Shown here: piece after piece, positions 32,305-43,820 of the stretch
How the letters are laid out: every line of letters begins with the position of its first letter
Position numbering within the stretch: the stretch's first letter is position 1
Source: Symbiodinium kawagutii
Taxonomy: Eukaryota; Sar; Dinophyceae; Suessiales; Symbiodiniaceae
Length of the DNA: 64,000 nucleotides
Direction of reading: 5' to 3'
NCBI GenBank assembly: GCA_009767595.1
Contig: VSDK01016770.1
Span: 262,021 to 326,020, forward strand
Notes under the pieces: model-generated
The model's input: only the letters and a program-made list of their open reading frames with translations
Told to the model about the DNA's origin: nothing
The model's database searches: none
Translations under genes and position numbers: made by a program

Positions 32305-35300
32305 CAATGATTTTTTGCTTGTCCCGTTGTTCTTTCCACATCCCGAGTCGGAGCTGTTCGAAAATCCGCCGTCCTCCGGCTTGGCCTCCTTGACCTTGAC
32401 CTAACCCGCCAACCCGGGCAGGTTGATGCACGCACCAACGAGTCGGGATAGGCACAACGTCTGTGATTTGGCGAGCTGGGTCAAGGCTTTAACCAACCAA
32501 CAATGGGGGATAGTAACCAACAATTTCACAGGAAAAACAATGGCTAATGATAGGGGAACCAGGGGGAATAAGGGTTTTGACCCATGGCCATTTCTCAACA
32601 ATGACCACCAAGGATTCGGTGGTCCACCCAGTTGAATGAAATACAGCTGACTACTCTTGTGGCGAACGGGTATCACCCAAAACATCGATGAACCTCTCAA
32701 TAGAGACTATGTGCGTGGGCGAGCTAGTCGTTAAAGCCAGTTGCTTGGTTGGAAGATGGGGTCCCTGTTGCAGCTGAAGGAATTTCAGCACCACCGGCTT
32801 TGATTCAGAAGATTTGTAGGTTGTACATGGTTGCACCAAGAAAGCTTGTCCAATCAACTCTGTCTGTTAATTGGCTCTACAACTGGTGATATGAGCCAGA
32901 CAATTAAATGTAGACCAGGACACATCAAACAAGTCTACTATTTTTGGGCTGCGCTCCTTGCTTAGCATGGGCCAAGCCTATTTTTGTCTTCAGTCTGCTA
33001 TGTCAACAAAAATGTTGCCGTTTAAGTGGTGATGAAACCCCTCTCTTGTGCCCAACTGGATTTAGCTGAATTGCTTGGTTGAGTGGAGTTCTGAATTACG
33101 CAGTGGACTCCTGGTGGCCCCGAAGATTTATTCAGGTAGAATGAGAGCCAACAGCATTGTTAACAATGAAGTGTTTGATCCAAGGGCAAACCAAATTCGA
33201 ACTAAGTCTTGGATCAGAATTGCATCAGATTCCCCCAAATGAATCCAAATGATTCATAGCTGTTGTAGCTATCCCCCCAAATGACTCATAGCTTATTTCA
33301 TAGCTATTCCCCCTAATGATTCCCAATGATTCATTCGAAGACTTACAGCTGTCATAATTGTCATACTCTGCTCAGCTCAGTTCCACCACCTGGGCTGCCG
33401 TACTTGTGCTGTCTCCAACTCCTGCGGAGCAACATGTGGTCCCTACCAAGGCCCCTGGGACCCGTGCTGCTGGAGTCTGAACCCTCGGGCTGGTCGCTGA
33501 CCCGTTGCACCATGGGGGACTCAACACCCATGATCTGTAGCATTTCATCGGTGACCATGGCACATCCAAATGCTGTCTTGCTCAGTTGCTGGTATCTCAT
33601 CACACACCTTTTTGTTAAGCGCTTTGGAATTCCGAGTCAACTTGACACTGCTGGAACATGGGTTCAATAGCTTGAGCATGGTCAGCATCCATCACCCCAA
33701 CCTGCCTTGCTCGTGCCTATCGCGTTCGCATTGGTCTCCAAAAATCTCCAAAGTATATCTTTATCTGTTGCCATTGGACGACCCAGCTTACTATCTTTGT
33801 TCTTTGCTCGTAGTCACGTAGTCTGAATCTGTATTCTAACAGTATTGTGACTGATAGTCTGACTTGACTTGCTTGCCTACCTATTATCAACCAGCCTCCT
33901 ATACCAACAGGGGAATCCAAGTGAGATATTTTGAAGCGATGTCGAAGCAAAGCTCTCATTGCAAGTAGGCCACTGCTGCCGGCTTGTCCTCTTGAATGGG
34001 TTTGTCCAAAGTTCCTCGTGAATTCACCATGATTGACCATCGCTCATCACTTGTGAAGCATCAATCATCATTCGCCATGATGAACCATGATTCACCGTCA
34101 TCAACCCAAAAATATCAGGCAAATCATCAAGTAGCCACTTGATTCGTCAATTGGTTGATCATTAGTCATGATTGAGTGTGGTTAATATCCTGAATGATCA
34201 CTAACCATCATTAACCATGAAATTGACCATGGCATTTACCATCAAACCTAGGGTCCTTAACCATGCTTCGACATGGCTACCCATGGTCAACCCACCACCA
34301 ATGATTCCAGGACCTGGGTCAGGCTTCGAAGCTGCTGCTGCAAACTGGCGCGTTCAGCCTGAGCCGCGGGGAAGGAATGACGAACCGAGTCACCGCTGTT
34401 TAGGTCGATCGAAAGAGGGGCACCACTCCTTTCGTGTGGGAATTGAAACCGGGATTTATATGGATTTATGTCATTGAGATCAGCTTGGCATATTAGTCTT
34501 CAATTGTGTAATCTCTATCACTATCTATCCAATTCTATCCACCCATCTACTTTGTGCGAACCCAATTGTGGCATCAGCCTGTTTCAGAAGCAGCCAGCTT
34601 GAACTTTGGTGGTGAATTGCTTCCAGGAGATGACGGCACCGGGAGCAACAGCACACCCTGAGCAATCCACAACCATAGGCACCTGAAAACCTACCACTTT
34701 GTCATGGTTGGTCAGTTTGCCATCATGACTGCAACTAATGATTTTTAGTTGTTCCCAAAAATATCACCATTACAATCACTTCAAACAGACTACTTGATGA
34801 ATGATTGCTTTAGATTTGTCCGATCAATTTCGCTGTCATGGCTCACAGGGTTCCCGACCCGAAGCATTTTCACTTCAGCCTGCAGGGCCAAATTCATCAA
34901 ACATATGGGACAAATATCATGACTGGTTGATGAAATGTGATAAATCAATTACGGCAGAGGTGGTTATGACTGGTTAAAAATGAGGTTTTCAAATCATTCC
35001 ATCCGGTCATTTTATGGAACCTGAAACCAGACAATCTTTTGATGCGATGATGCGACATAGGATTTCAGCGAGGCATTTTTTGGCGGGTCTATTGGCATGT
35101 GGATATGTCAACAAAGCCGCATTTAATGTTGCAGAAAGTTGCTTTCCTTGCTGTGTAGCTAAGACCAGCCCTTTTCAACTCCTGGGAAATGTTTGAATGA
35201 TGACTGAATTAAGTTGATCCTTACAATTAACTAATCAGAAGATGTTTCAACTCACTGGGATGAGTCAAATTGGACTAGCTTGTCAAGGTGGAGCCAAGTG

Positions 35301-35496
35301 TGGTGGTGCCAGGCCAATGGGAGAAACGATTTTCTGATTTCAGCAGGTTAGGCCTATGATTCCTGGCCTTGTTCCTGGCTATTCCCACCTTGGAAGTTCT
35401 CATCTTTCTCATCGTTAGTTGGCTTTGGGGTCTTCAATCAAGACACGCCGGTGCTGCACAAACACAAGGCGCCCTTGTGGAGTTGAGTGGATGCTC
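32305..35496 (-). CDS. candidate multi-exon gene with coiled-coil segments
   Basis: Exons proposed: about 35432-35496 (AG-G; reads SIHSTPQGRLVFVQHRRV), 34314-34358 (45 nt, reads AERASLQQQLRSLTQ, a coiled-coil heptad pattern, CTCAG-G acceptor and CAG-GTCC donor), 33390-33607 (72 codons, contains KTAFGCAMVTDEMLQIMG) and 32305-32400 (reads GQGQGGQAGGRRIFEQLRL). The join 33390 to 32400 is phase-consistent (phase 1, GT donor, TTAG-G acceptor). The join from 34314 to 33607 is not, so an exon is missing. I do not recognise the family. The last exon is followed within a few bases by a foldback element; the 3' end of the gene was not found. Confidence 0.42.
32473..32591 (-). repeat. foldback family 1, full copy
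   Basis: The ends CTGGGTCAA and TTGACCCATGGCCAT are inverted. The interior (GGTTCCCCTATCATTAGCC on the minus strand) matches copies at 37887 and 55563. Confidence 0.65.
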
Positions 35497-35852
35497 CTGG
35501 ACCGTCTAGTTGCTGGGTCTAGTTTCCGAACGTTCGGGGGGATGGTCGAGGATCAGTATAGCCATTCATCTTTGGATGATGGAGGAACCCTTCCCCATCC
35601 TTCCCCTATTCATCTTTGATGAAGCCATTCTGAGGTCAACTCGGACTACCTGGCGGTTGGTCATGGTTCCTCTTTTGTTGGTAAATGACTGTTGTTATGG
35701 CCGCTGCTGTGAGATTGTGGGTTCAGTGGTTGTCACACTTGTACCAGGTACCTGATCGCTTATAACTAGACTGGATATAGCCCCACTCAACAGCTGGCTC
35801 TGAATGCCTCCTGTGGAAGCTCATCGCGACCGGCGCCGCCTGACCGGTAGTG

Positions 35853-35935
35853 AGATGGCGGTAGCTCAGTTGGTTCCAACAGACGTCTCGAGTTTGATCC
35901 TTGAAGATAGGTCCGTGGTTTCCCTTTTTGGCCCA
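35853..35935 (+). other. degenerate tRNA-like sequence (possible SINE head)
   Basis: TAGCTCAGTTGG (35862-35873) is a perfect pol III A-box, and GGTCCGTGGTTTCCC (35910-35924) resembles a damaged T-arm/B-box. The acceptor stem cannot be paired and the anticodon arm is disturbed, so this is not a working tRNA. Confidence 0.3.
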
Positions 35936-37000
35936 CCTACGCATACATGCGCGCTATACAAACGCATTAAGCTATAAACCATAGGCAGATCTTGACCACC
36001 ACATGTCATGCGCTCCTCACCCAGAATGAAATCATTGGTTGCATATCATGTGTTGATGATTCTAGTCATTGTTTTGTTGGTTGCCCGTGGGATACTAGCC
36101 ATGACAGCTATACCTGGGGATTTTGTGGCTGGGGTGGGGCAAATATTATAAGTTCTATCATTAACAGTTCTACCAGCTAGTTCTGAAACTCTTGGCGATC
36201 CACTTTGATAACCATGTTGCCCTGATGCTTACCTATGGTATCTCATGGCTGTCCATAATATTTTGTTACGAGGGTGTACATGTGTTTTGCACCGTACCAT
36301 GTTTTATGTTGGTAAAATTCCAGTCGATGTCAGACTGTGAGCCTTTCCCGAACTTAGACTAAGTAGGTACTCTACAGCAATGAAGTAAGTAAGCCTGTTG
36401 AGTCTTGAGAATTTGCTCATTTCTAAACCCCGGCCCGCCATACAAAATGCAGCAGAATAACCACAACATTCAAGTCTCTGTAAATTGGGCACAAAATGCA
36501 CTGCCAATACTGCCTGCTGATGATAGTTGCCAATACTGCCTGCTGGTGATGCTTTATGGGTGCTTATTGCTTTGCTGCACATACACAGATTAACAAACAA
36601 CAACGGGCAACTCAACATAGATTTTTCCATAACCATAGTGTGCCCTGTAAGTTCTTGGTGGTGTCCAAATGCTATGGATGGCAGGCAAGGAGAAAAGATT
36701 GAGTAGTTCTTGTGGACGAAGAATGTCTTCTACTGTCTCTAAGATGCCATTGAGGGGCCCTTGCCATGATGACTTCTCCGCCGATCATTCTCATTGATTT
36801 ATCCAACCCACCAAGAAACCATTGCTGCCAGATGCTACCAGTATACTGTTTCTTTTGTTTACTCCACCGTCATGTCGAACAACGTCTCCAACAGGCCGAA
36901 ACGCAGTGCTCTTGCTGCAGGATTGCCGATTTGAAGTGACCAAGCTATGGTGCGACCATGTATCCAAACTGGCCACGCCTTGCAATCTCCTCTGACGCTT
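35936..37000. other. no gene recognised
   Basis: Mixed, AT-leaning sequence. Frames up to 110 codons occur but lack splice context or recognisable composition. Confidence 0.35.
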
Positions 37001-37702
37001 TCAGCTTGCCTCCGGAAGCTGTGTCATCATCGGTTCGTCAGCACTGGCAGCACTTGCAGATTCCAAAATGCCAACCACTTGGGAATGGTTTTGTTGTCGC
37101 GCTTCGTCCAGCGGAGTCTTTCTGTTCTGTCCCTTCACGTGGACATCGGCACGGCTGTTGACCAGGAGCTGAGCAACGTCAGCTTGGCCATCGTACGCGG
37201 CAAGATGAAGCGCTGTTCGACCGAAGATGTCCTGCTTCTCCAAGGGAGCTGCAGCCGCCAGCAGCAAACGGCAGACCTCTGCGTGTCCACCCCTCGCCGC
37301 GTAATGCAATGCGCTCCGCCCATAGCGATCCCAGCTCTGCACAACACCTGGATCCCTGTGGATGGCATCGTGGACCACTTCCACATGACCATCACGGGCT
37401 GCCTTGTGGAAGCGACTGGTTCCGGTTGCCCAGTCCACGTATTCAAAGACGCGGCCACTCAACTCCCGACCGCTCAGCAGAGGTTGACGACGCCGGAAGA
37501 ATTTCAGGTACACAACCGCCGCCAAGCAGCACGCGACCACGGATGAGGCCACTGCCACCATGACCCAAACAATCGTCTTGTTCCCTGCAGCTGTCTCCTG
37601 GTGCAGTTTGGCAACACAGCGAGCTTTCAGCTTTACGAAAAAGGCCAGGGTGACGATCTTCTCATTGAAATTCTCGACCCCAAATGACCAGTTGCTGCCC
37701 AT
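37001..37702 (-). CDS. membrane-anchored ankyrin repeat protein
   Basis: 233 residues, single exon, ATG at 37702 and TGA at 37001. An N-terminal segment of about 43 residues is followed by one strong membrane span (about 44-68, VWVMVAVASSVVACCLAAVV) and a basic stop-transfer KFFRRR. Four ankyrin-type repeats follow at about 96-216: RFHKAARDGHVEVV, SALHYAARGGHAEVC, TALHLAAYDGQADVA and TPLDEARQQNHSQVV. By the positive-inside rule the repeats face the cytosol. Probable role: protein binding at a membrane; the partner is unknown. No signal peptide is clear. The length is compact and the frame intact, so it looks like a working gene, possibly a retrogene since it lacks introns. Confidence 0.8.
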   Translation of the reverse strand: MGSNWSFGVENFNEKIVTLAFFVKLKARCVAKLHQETAAGNKTIVWVMVAVASSVVACCLAAVVYLKFFRRRQPLLSGRELSGRVFEYVDWATGTSRFHKAARDGHVEVVHDAIHRDPGVVQSWDRYGRSALHYAARGGHAEVCRLLLAAAAPLEKQDIFGRTALHLAAYDGQADVAQLLVNSRADVHVKGQNRKTPLDEARQQNHSQVVGILESASAASADEPMMTQLPEAS

Positions 37703-37886
37703 GGCACAGTGAATCCTTTCGCTTCATTCCGAAGGTCACCCAGGGATAGCAGCTTGAGCCAAGCACTGAGGATGCCCTGCAGAGGTCAAGTGTTGTTTCC
37801 CTAAGGGGGCAATGGAAGACTCGCAACAAACAGTTGATCCTGGCGGTGCTACCAATGGCACTGCTCAAAGCTATACATATCATATG

Positions 37887-38008
37887 TATATGGCAGTGGG
37901 TCAAAACCCTGTACCCCCGGTTCCCCTATCATTAACCATTGTTTCTCTATAGTTTGTTGGCGATCATCCCCCATTAGTTGCTTGGTTAATATTGACCCAT
38001 AGCCACAT
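37887..38008 (+). repeat. foldback family 1, full copy
   Basis: Ends ATGGCAGTGGGTCAA and TTGACCCATAGCCA are near-perfect inverted repeats around a 90-bp interior with no coding capacity. It matches 55563-55697 over most of its length. MITE-like. Confidence 0.7.
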
Positions 38009-38514
38009 CTGTTTGCAGAACTTCTATACGTCCGAAGTACATCCGAAGTGTTCAGAAAGCTATCAACTCTGACTTTCTGCATTCTTCAAAGCAAGAAGTG
38101 CAAAAAGTGATTTGCAGCCACTGAAAGGCTGAAGTGGCGAACCCCGACAAGTTGTGGCTTTTTGGTGGACCATAAGCAGGATACTTTTCACCGGCAGCAT
38201 AGCCATCTTTGGGCCGAATCAGTCGCTGTCCGCCTCAGGGCGTTGGGCTAACACCACCCCGGTGTGATCTGAAGATCGGGGAATTTTACCAACCTGTTTC
38301 TTGGTGGGTTATCCTTGGTATTGATCTAATGGATATGTGTTGGATACGTCTACAAATCAAACCACCAATATTCGCATATGGAAATACCAACGGGCATCCG
38401 CCGACTTGCTCGACAGGATGGGTTTATTTGGTGCTGCAGTTGTGGAAACCTTGGACCTAGTTGCCAACATGGATGGCCTGACAGGATCACTTGAAGTGGA
38501 ATGGTTGGGGTCCC

Positions 38515-39060
38515 CTATGTACAGCAGAGAGTCTCTTTACCCTGCTGAAGGTGCAAGGGAAACGAAGTCGATAGGTACCAGCATTGATATGTGCCAAATG
38601 TCGTGTGTAGTGTAACTTCCCGTCTTAGGTCGTCAACCACCAGCCAGGCATGGCGGCTTTGGTATTGTCCATCATCAATCTTTGTTGCAGTTCTTTTCAT
38701 AGTTGTTGGTCTTGCTGGGCAAAACGCTGGTCAAATGTTCCCAGCGGAAGGTTTGCTCTGCGCTGTCCAGCGCCTTCCCTCAAGATAATGACCATTTTGT
38801 CAGTACCCCTGGCCTTGCTGGCAAACAATGCGGTGGTTCTTCCCCAACAAAGCCTTACTGGTGGATGAAACTGAAGTCATGTCGATTGTAGTCCACCCAC
38901 CCATCCCAAGCAGATGCCGCAGAAGTGCCCTGACCTCCTGTTGTTTGTTCGAAGCGCCGGGCTTGACCTCCCACAGATTTCTGGTTGGAATCCGTTGGAC
39001 TGCGGAAATTTCAGGTTTGCTTCCCTGGTAAAGAAGACCATAACTTGCCATATAGTGTGG
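38515..39060 (-). pseudogene. decayed reading frame, possibly retroelement-derived
   Basis: Several coding-looking stretches follow one another on the minus strand in shifting frames with stops between: WEVKPGASNKQQEVRALL (about 38940-38990), then GQRRANLPLGTFDQRFAQQ (about 38710-38770), then DGQYQSRHAWLVVDDLRR (about 38620-38675). The Gln-rich part resembles the coiled coils of LINE ORF1 proteins. The family was not identified. AG-G sites also occur, so a spliced gene is an alternative. Confidence 0.33.
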
Positions 39061-39199
39061 AGTACCTGTGCTTCTATTTCCGACTATTTCCATTGCCATG
39101 ATGGCCACAATTATTGTTGTATAGCATCCTTTGCGTCGGTGGTTCATACACATCCATGTGTATTGTCACTTATTATCCACCATCATTGGTAGTGATCCA

Positions 39200-39890
39200 C
39201 TGTCTCTGATGAGTTCCTCCTACGATTGCTATCACTAGCATTCCTTATCTTGATGGTTGCCTCCCAATCGTCGTTGTTTGCTGTTGCTATTATGAGTGTT
39301 TGTGAATAATTGCATCTCTATAGGCGTTGCTTATTATTGTTGGTTGTCCTATCAGTGCTATCACTAGAGCGGGTTCTTTTGATTGACTCTCCATCATGAT
39401 TAAGAATCAAGAAGTAACCATGATTAAGCCACTGTTAGCTAGTGAAATAACCCATTTGAACCATTATATAATAATCGAATAATCAACCACTCTTAAGCCA
39501 TTATCATTATAACCATCATTAAGCCATTAGCCATTTAAGTTAAGCACTATCAACCACTATCAACCAGTGCAAACCATCATGATCACGATTAACTAAACCA
39601 TCATCAAGAGTCATTAACCATTAATTAAGCCATCATTATCCATTATTCAGCCTTAATTAAGCCTACTATTCGGCCATCGAGAGCTATTAATGGCCATTGG
39701 TAATTAGCTTGTTAGCTTGATATTGAATACCATTGTTAATTGCTAATTACCATCCCATTAACAATGGCCATCAAAACAATGATGGCCATCAAGAGCTTTT
39801 AATGGCCATTACCATTCTTAATTGCTCATTACCATCAATTATCAATTCATTATATTCTCAATCATCAGCCATCAAGACTTACCAATGGCT
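39200..39890. other. AACCATCA-rich low-complexity DNA
   Basis: Dense copies of AACCATCATTAAGCCATTA-like words, with related words on the other strand further right (40040-40190). No gene. Confidence 0.6.
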
Positions 39891-39897
39891 TCATCCC

Positions 39898-40045
39898 ACG
39901 TCGTTTCCCGTCTCCCATGGCGCCACGATGCGGCGCCTCCTTGGAGCGGCGTTGCAGCAAACCACCGCTGCTGACTCGGCGACGCGCGGGGTGGGCCAGG
40001 GACTCGGGAGACCGGTGGCGAGTCGATGCGTCGTCGTGGTTGTTC
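39898..40045 (-). CDS. candidate internal exon, basic Ser/Arg-rich
   Basis: A CCAG-G acceptor (G at 40045) opens a frame rich in Arg, Ser and His (STRHRSPESLAHPARRRV) with strongly GC-rich third positions. The donor is uncertain. The plus strand is also open, so strand is not settled. Confidence 0.28.
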
Positions 40046-40678
40046 CTGGTGATGGTTGATGATGCTTGGGATGGTTGATGATGGTTTATGATGGTTTGAG
40101 ATTCGTTTATGATGATCATTGATGGTTATTGATGGTTGAGGTGACTTTTGCTGGCTGATGATTACTGATGATGGTGGATGATGGTTGAAGGGCTAGCATT
40201 GGCCCCTGGTCGGCTTCGTGCTCTTTTGGGATAGGAGTCTTCCGCCTCAACCCCGGCTGCGGCTGATCAAAGTCAGAGCACCATGATCTTCAAATTACCC
40301 CTATTCAACACGTTTAATAATTGTAGCTGGCTATCATGCCCTTGGTACTAACCCAGCTTGTCAATGAATTCCCAACCACTATGACTATACGACCCAAATC
40401 ATTGCTCACTCTGATCATTCACTGACGGTTGGTAGTAGTTAACGTTCTTGAAACTCCTAGACAAAACTGAGCGCTGCTGGAAACGTTACCAACCATTTCA
40501 AACCATTAGGTCATGACTAACCAGCTTATCACCATACTAACTACAACTAAGCATCATATACCAAGCACTCGAAACTCACCAGCAGATCAACCACAGCAAC
40601 AGTCCCAGGGCCGTAACGTTTGGTACCCCGACAGTGACACGAGTTCGGCGTCTTTGCGCAGGACCCTGCCTCAGCTGC

Positions 40679-40741
40679 GTTGGCTTTCGCCAGTGTTGAG
40701 GTTGGAAGTAGGACAGCTTCGACATTGGCGAAAGCCAATGC
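40679..40741. repeat. GC-rich inverted repeat (hairpin)
   Basis: TTGGCTTTCGCCA (from 40680) is the exact reverse complement of TGGCGAAAGCCAA (to about 40738), with partial pairing inside, giving a stem around a loop of about 35 nt. Confidence 0.75.
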
Positions 40742-41365
40742 TACAACTCCGTCGGTCCAACGGTCCCTTCAGCCGGTGTCCAAGGGTGTGCGGCTCAGAA
40801 ACTGCTGGCGGCCAATCAAAGTCTGCCACCTCCACCCGGTGGCAGCCGGCAAATTCAACGCTTGGGCCGCTGGGGTTGGTAGGTGATTCACCGTAATTAG
40901 TGACTGATAATGATTGATGATTACATATGATTACACTATATCAATACAGCTTGATTATGTATGATTAGTTTAGAATGAGATACGTTAGAATTGTACATTA
41001 TTTGGTTGTGTTCTAAAATGATGACGCTATCAATAATCAAGCACACACCATTCTACAGCATTACCGCTGATACGTGATACATTCTCGGATATCTCAATCG
41101 ATGACAATGCACCCAGGACCTTGCAACAGCAAAATGACATCATTTGTGCAGAGATGGAGATACCTACTGTCTCCATGCATCTTCCTTACAGGCGAAACCG
41201 TCCCCACAGGGATATGTCGCTTCAATCTTCGCTCAGGACTTACACTTTGGAATTCCGTTCAGTGAAATGTAATCATGTGAGATGTGCCTTCCCGTTGAGA
41301 AGGACCTCCGTATTGTGAACACGATGTGTTGGTCCAGTACGGTTCAAATCGTGTTGAAAGCCCGA

Positions 41366-41417
<52 letters not shown>

Positions 41418-41430
41418 GGAGGAGGAGGAT
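41366..41430 (+). repeat. (GAT)n microsatellite with GAG cap
   Basis: About 17 GAT units followed by GAGGAGGAGGAT. The same GAT-to-GAG(GAG) transition is seen at 12040-12075 and, inverted, at 49259-49340. Confidence 0.95.
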
Positions 41431-41575
41431 GATATGGGGATGACGAGTGTCTCATCACATCGATCTTGGCATTTGACGGGGAGGACATGGTAGGACCAAT
41501 GATGCAAATGATGCAAATCAGATCTGATCCCCCCCCCCAGGTGTCCATCACCATGCACACGGCCAGCTTCAGCAC

Positions 41576-41666
41576 CAGTAATGCGTAGGAAGGGAACTCG
41601 CAGGTGCGCCTTGTGGACCACCTCGTAGAAGTCCAGGTCGTGTCTCAACAAGATGCGGAAGGCTTC
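41576..41666 (-). CDS. candidate internal exon, unknown protein
   Basis: A CTAG-G acceptor (G at 41666) opens 30 codons to a GT donor at 41575. It reads EAFRILLRHDLDFYEVVHK and further basic/hydrophobic residues. Third positions are GC-rich. Outside the Patched-like gene (which ends at 43821), so it belongs to another gene. Confidence 0.38.
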
Positions 41667-41756
41667 CTAGCGGAGCTGAGCGGAGCTGCACGCTGGAGTG
41701 GTACATCTGGAGGGCGGCGCATGGGTAGACTACTTGTGTCAGTGTGCCTACCATAG

Positions 41757-41808
41757 TCTATCTATCTATCTACCTACCTATTTATCAATCTATCTATCTA
41801 TCTATCAG
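41757..41808 (+). repeat. (TCTA)n microsatellite
   Basis: TCTATCTATCTACC repeats interrupted by TTTATCAA. Confidence 0.9.
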
Positions 41809-42505
41809 TGCGTCCGATCTGTATAAATGAATATCAAACTACACGTGGCATTATGTGGCATGTACCCTGCAAAAACAGAGCAATGTGGTTTCCTTGTACT
41901 ACCAAAAAATTAAGAGCTTTTGGATATTCAATGATATTCAACTGCGCACGTTGATGTTTGGTGTTGAAGTAGGGCAGATGCAATATGTAGCCGGGTAGAC
42001 AAAGTGACACTGTCTCATTTTAGAATTATCGGTTTGGGTGACCAATGTGAGCCTATTGCAGCATCTTTCACGACGGTTGCTGAATAGGGATTCTGCAGAT
42101 TTCCAAAGCTCGTGATGCTTCCAGCTAGGCATAAAAAGAACAAGAACCAGGAGATTTTGAGACCTGATTGTGTTTGTGTTGGGGAGATTCCCATGGAGAA
42201 CCATCCATCATCCATCAAGGGCGATGAATCCATTTCTGGATCCCAAGAAATCTCCTTGCGTAGCACGCGATAGAAGAGTTTTCCAGGACCAATGCCCTTC
42301 CGCCGAGTATCACCTTGGAATCCGAACAATCTGTGACTCGCGAAGTATCCCCCCTGATAAAGTTGCAAACATCATGTGGATGTGGCAACGGTGATTTGCA
42401 AGTTCTTGAATGGTCATAGATGAGATGATGAACGATATGTAAACGATTGTAAACCAACATAATAAGATAATGATGATACACTTGTCAAGAAATAACAAAC
42501 ACCTG

Positions 42506-42583
42506 TCACTTTATCGCTGGGCTCTCCAGCAGAGAAAGAGAAACTCGCTGAAGTCCAAGGGTCTTGGCCTTGTCACCCACCTC
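42506..42583 (-). CDS. candidate terminal exon, unknown protein
   Basis: A CCAG-G acceptor opens 25 codons (EVGDKAKTLGLQRVSLSLLE and on) to TGA at 42506. The same frame is open further upstream (to about 42780), including VYPAYKCQFMRICPNDSHK, so the exon could be longer. No family recognised. Confidence 0.3.
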   Translation of the reverse strand, partial: EVGDKAKTLGLQRVSLSLLESPAIK

Positions 42584-42805
42584 CTGGACAAGCGAAGCAG
42601 CAAAGCAATCACCACCAACGGGATCTGTGCCTACCAACGAATGTAGGATTTTGTGCGAGTCGTTGGGACAGATTCGCATAAACTGACATTTATAAGCTGG
42701 GTAAACGAAGCTTGTTGCACCATCAAAGGCGCGATACTTTTTTATTGATGATTGATGAAGGATCCATGTCATGCGTGTCATTGGCGAGATCGATCTCGAT
42801 CGCAA

Positions 42806-43820
42806 CTCTTTTCCTGAACTTCACCAGAGCGGTCGCAAAAACTCCAGGTGCTTTCCTCGGCATTGGTCATTATTCACCAAGCAAACCATAATCAAAACAT
42901 ATAGAATCAACAACACTATGCAAAACTAGTCATCATTAGTCATCATTAGTTGGGCCCTGGGTGCACTCGAAGTGGCTGACCAAAGACCGGTGACGGTCCT
43001 GATAAGAACAGCCGCTAGGTTCGGCGTTTCAACCCTGAACCAGCGATCGAAAAGTCCTCCTACTTGGCTGGTGATCAGCATGGTCTAGGGATGGCCACAA
43101 GGGTACACCGAAGTAACGCTGCGTGCGAACATCAACCAGCATCCAACCCTCATTACAGCCATTGCCACTATTATAAGCAACAAGACCACTTTGCATAATG
43201 TACTATCCACTCTCGAAAAAATCTTCGAATAAACGTAGTACATCGAAGTTTTATCAAAAACAGGAGCCGGAAAGGATGCCTTTTTGAGACATGTCTTGTA
43301 GCAAAATCTCATACATGAAGAAGCTTAAGCCTTGAGCTACCATTTTTGAATTCACACTTGCCCACATGGAACATGAGCTGAGGTAGGCGGTAGGTCACGT
43401 CCACAAATCTGAAGCTCCGTGAGCTCTGGGAAGCTTGGGTGGCACCAAAGCTGCAAACTGTTTCATGCTGTTTCCCTATCAATCGCCAGCTCATTCGGCA
43501 TTGTCAATGGTCAAGAACCAGTCATCAAATTCATTAGGCACCAGTTTATACGCTCATATGAACTCTATTGACCCAAATATGGGCTGCTAACCATGGCACT
43601 ACGTCACTGGGCTGATAACCGGCCATTGTACACCCAAACCATCCGTTCGGATGCTGGGATGAGCGGTTTTTGCCGATGAATTTCGCACGAGTTCCGCGCG
43701 AACATCGGAAAGCGCAGTCGCCATCGACTGATCTCAGCGCCTCAGGAGCTTGGACCCACGGAGATCGCCGCCGCTTTCACGACCATCCCGTGGTCACAAG
43801 CCCCTGCGGCACATCACAAG
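42806..43820. other. 3' flank of the Patched-like gene, no gene recognised
   Basis: Mixed sequence with no exon-like island that I can support. A classical polyadenylation signal is not evident, as is usual in dinoflagellates. Confidence 0.35.

Noticed and set aside
35853-35935. Functional tRNA gene
   Set aside because: A-box is good but acceptor and anticodon stems do not pair and the T-arm is damaged.
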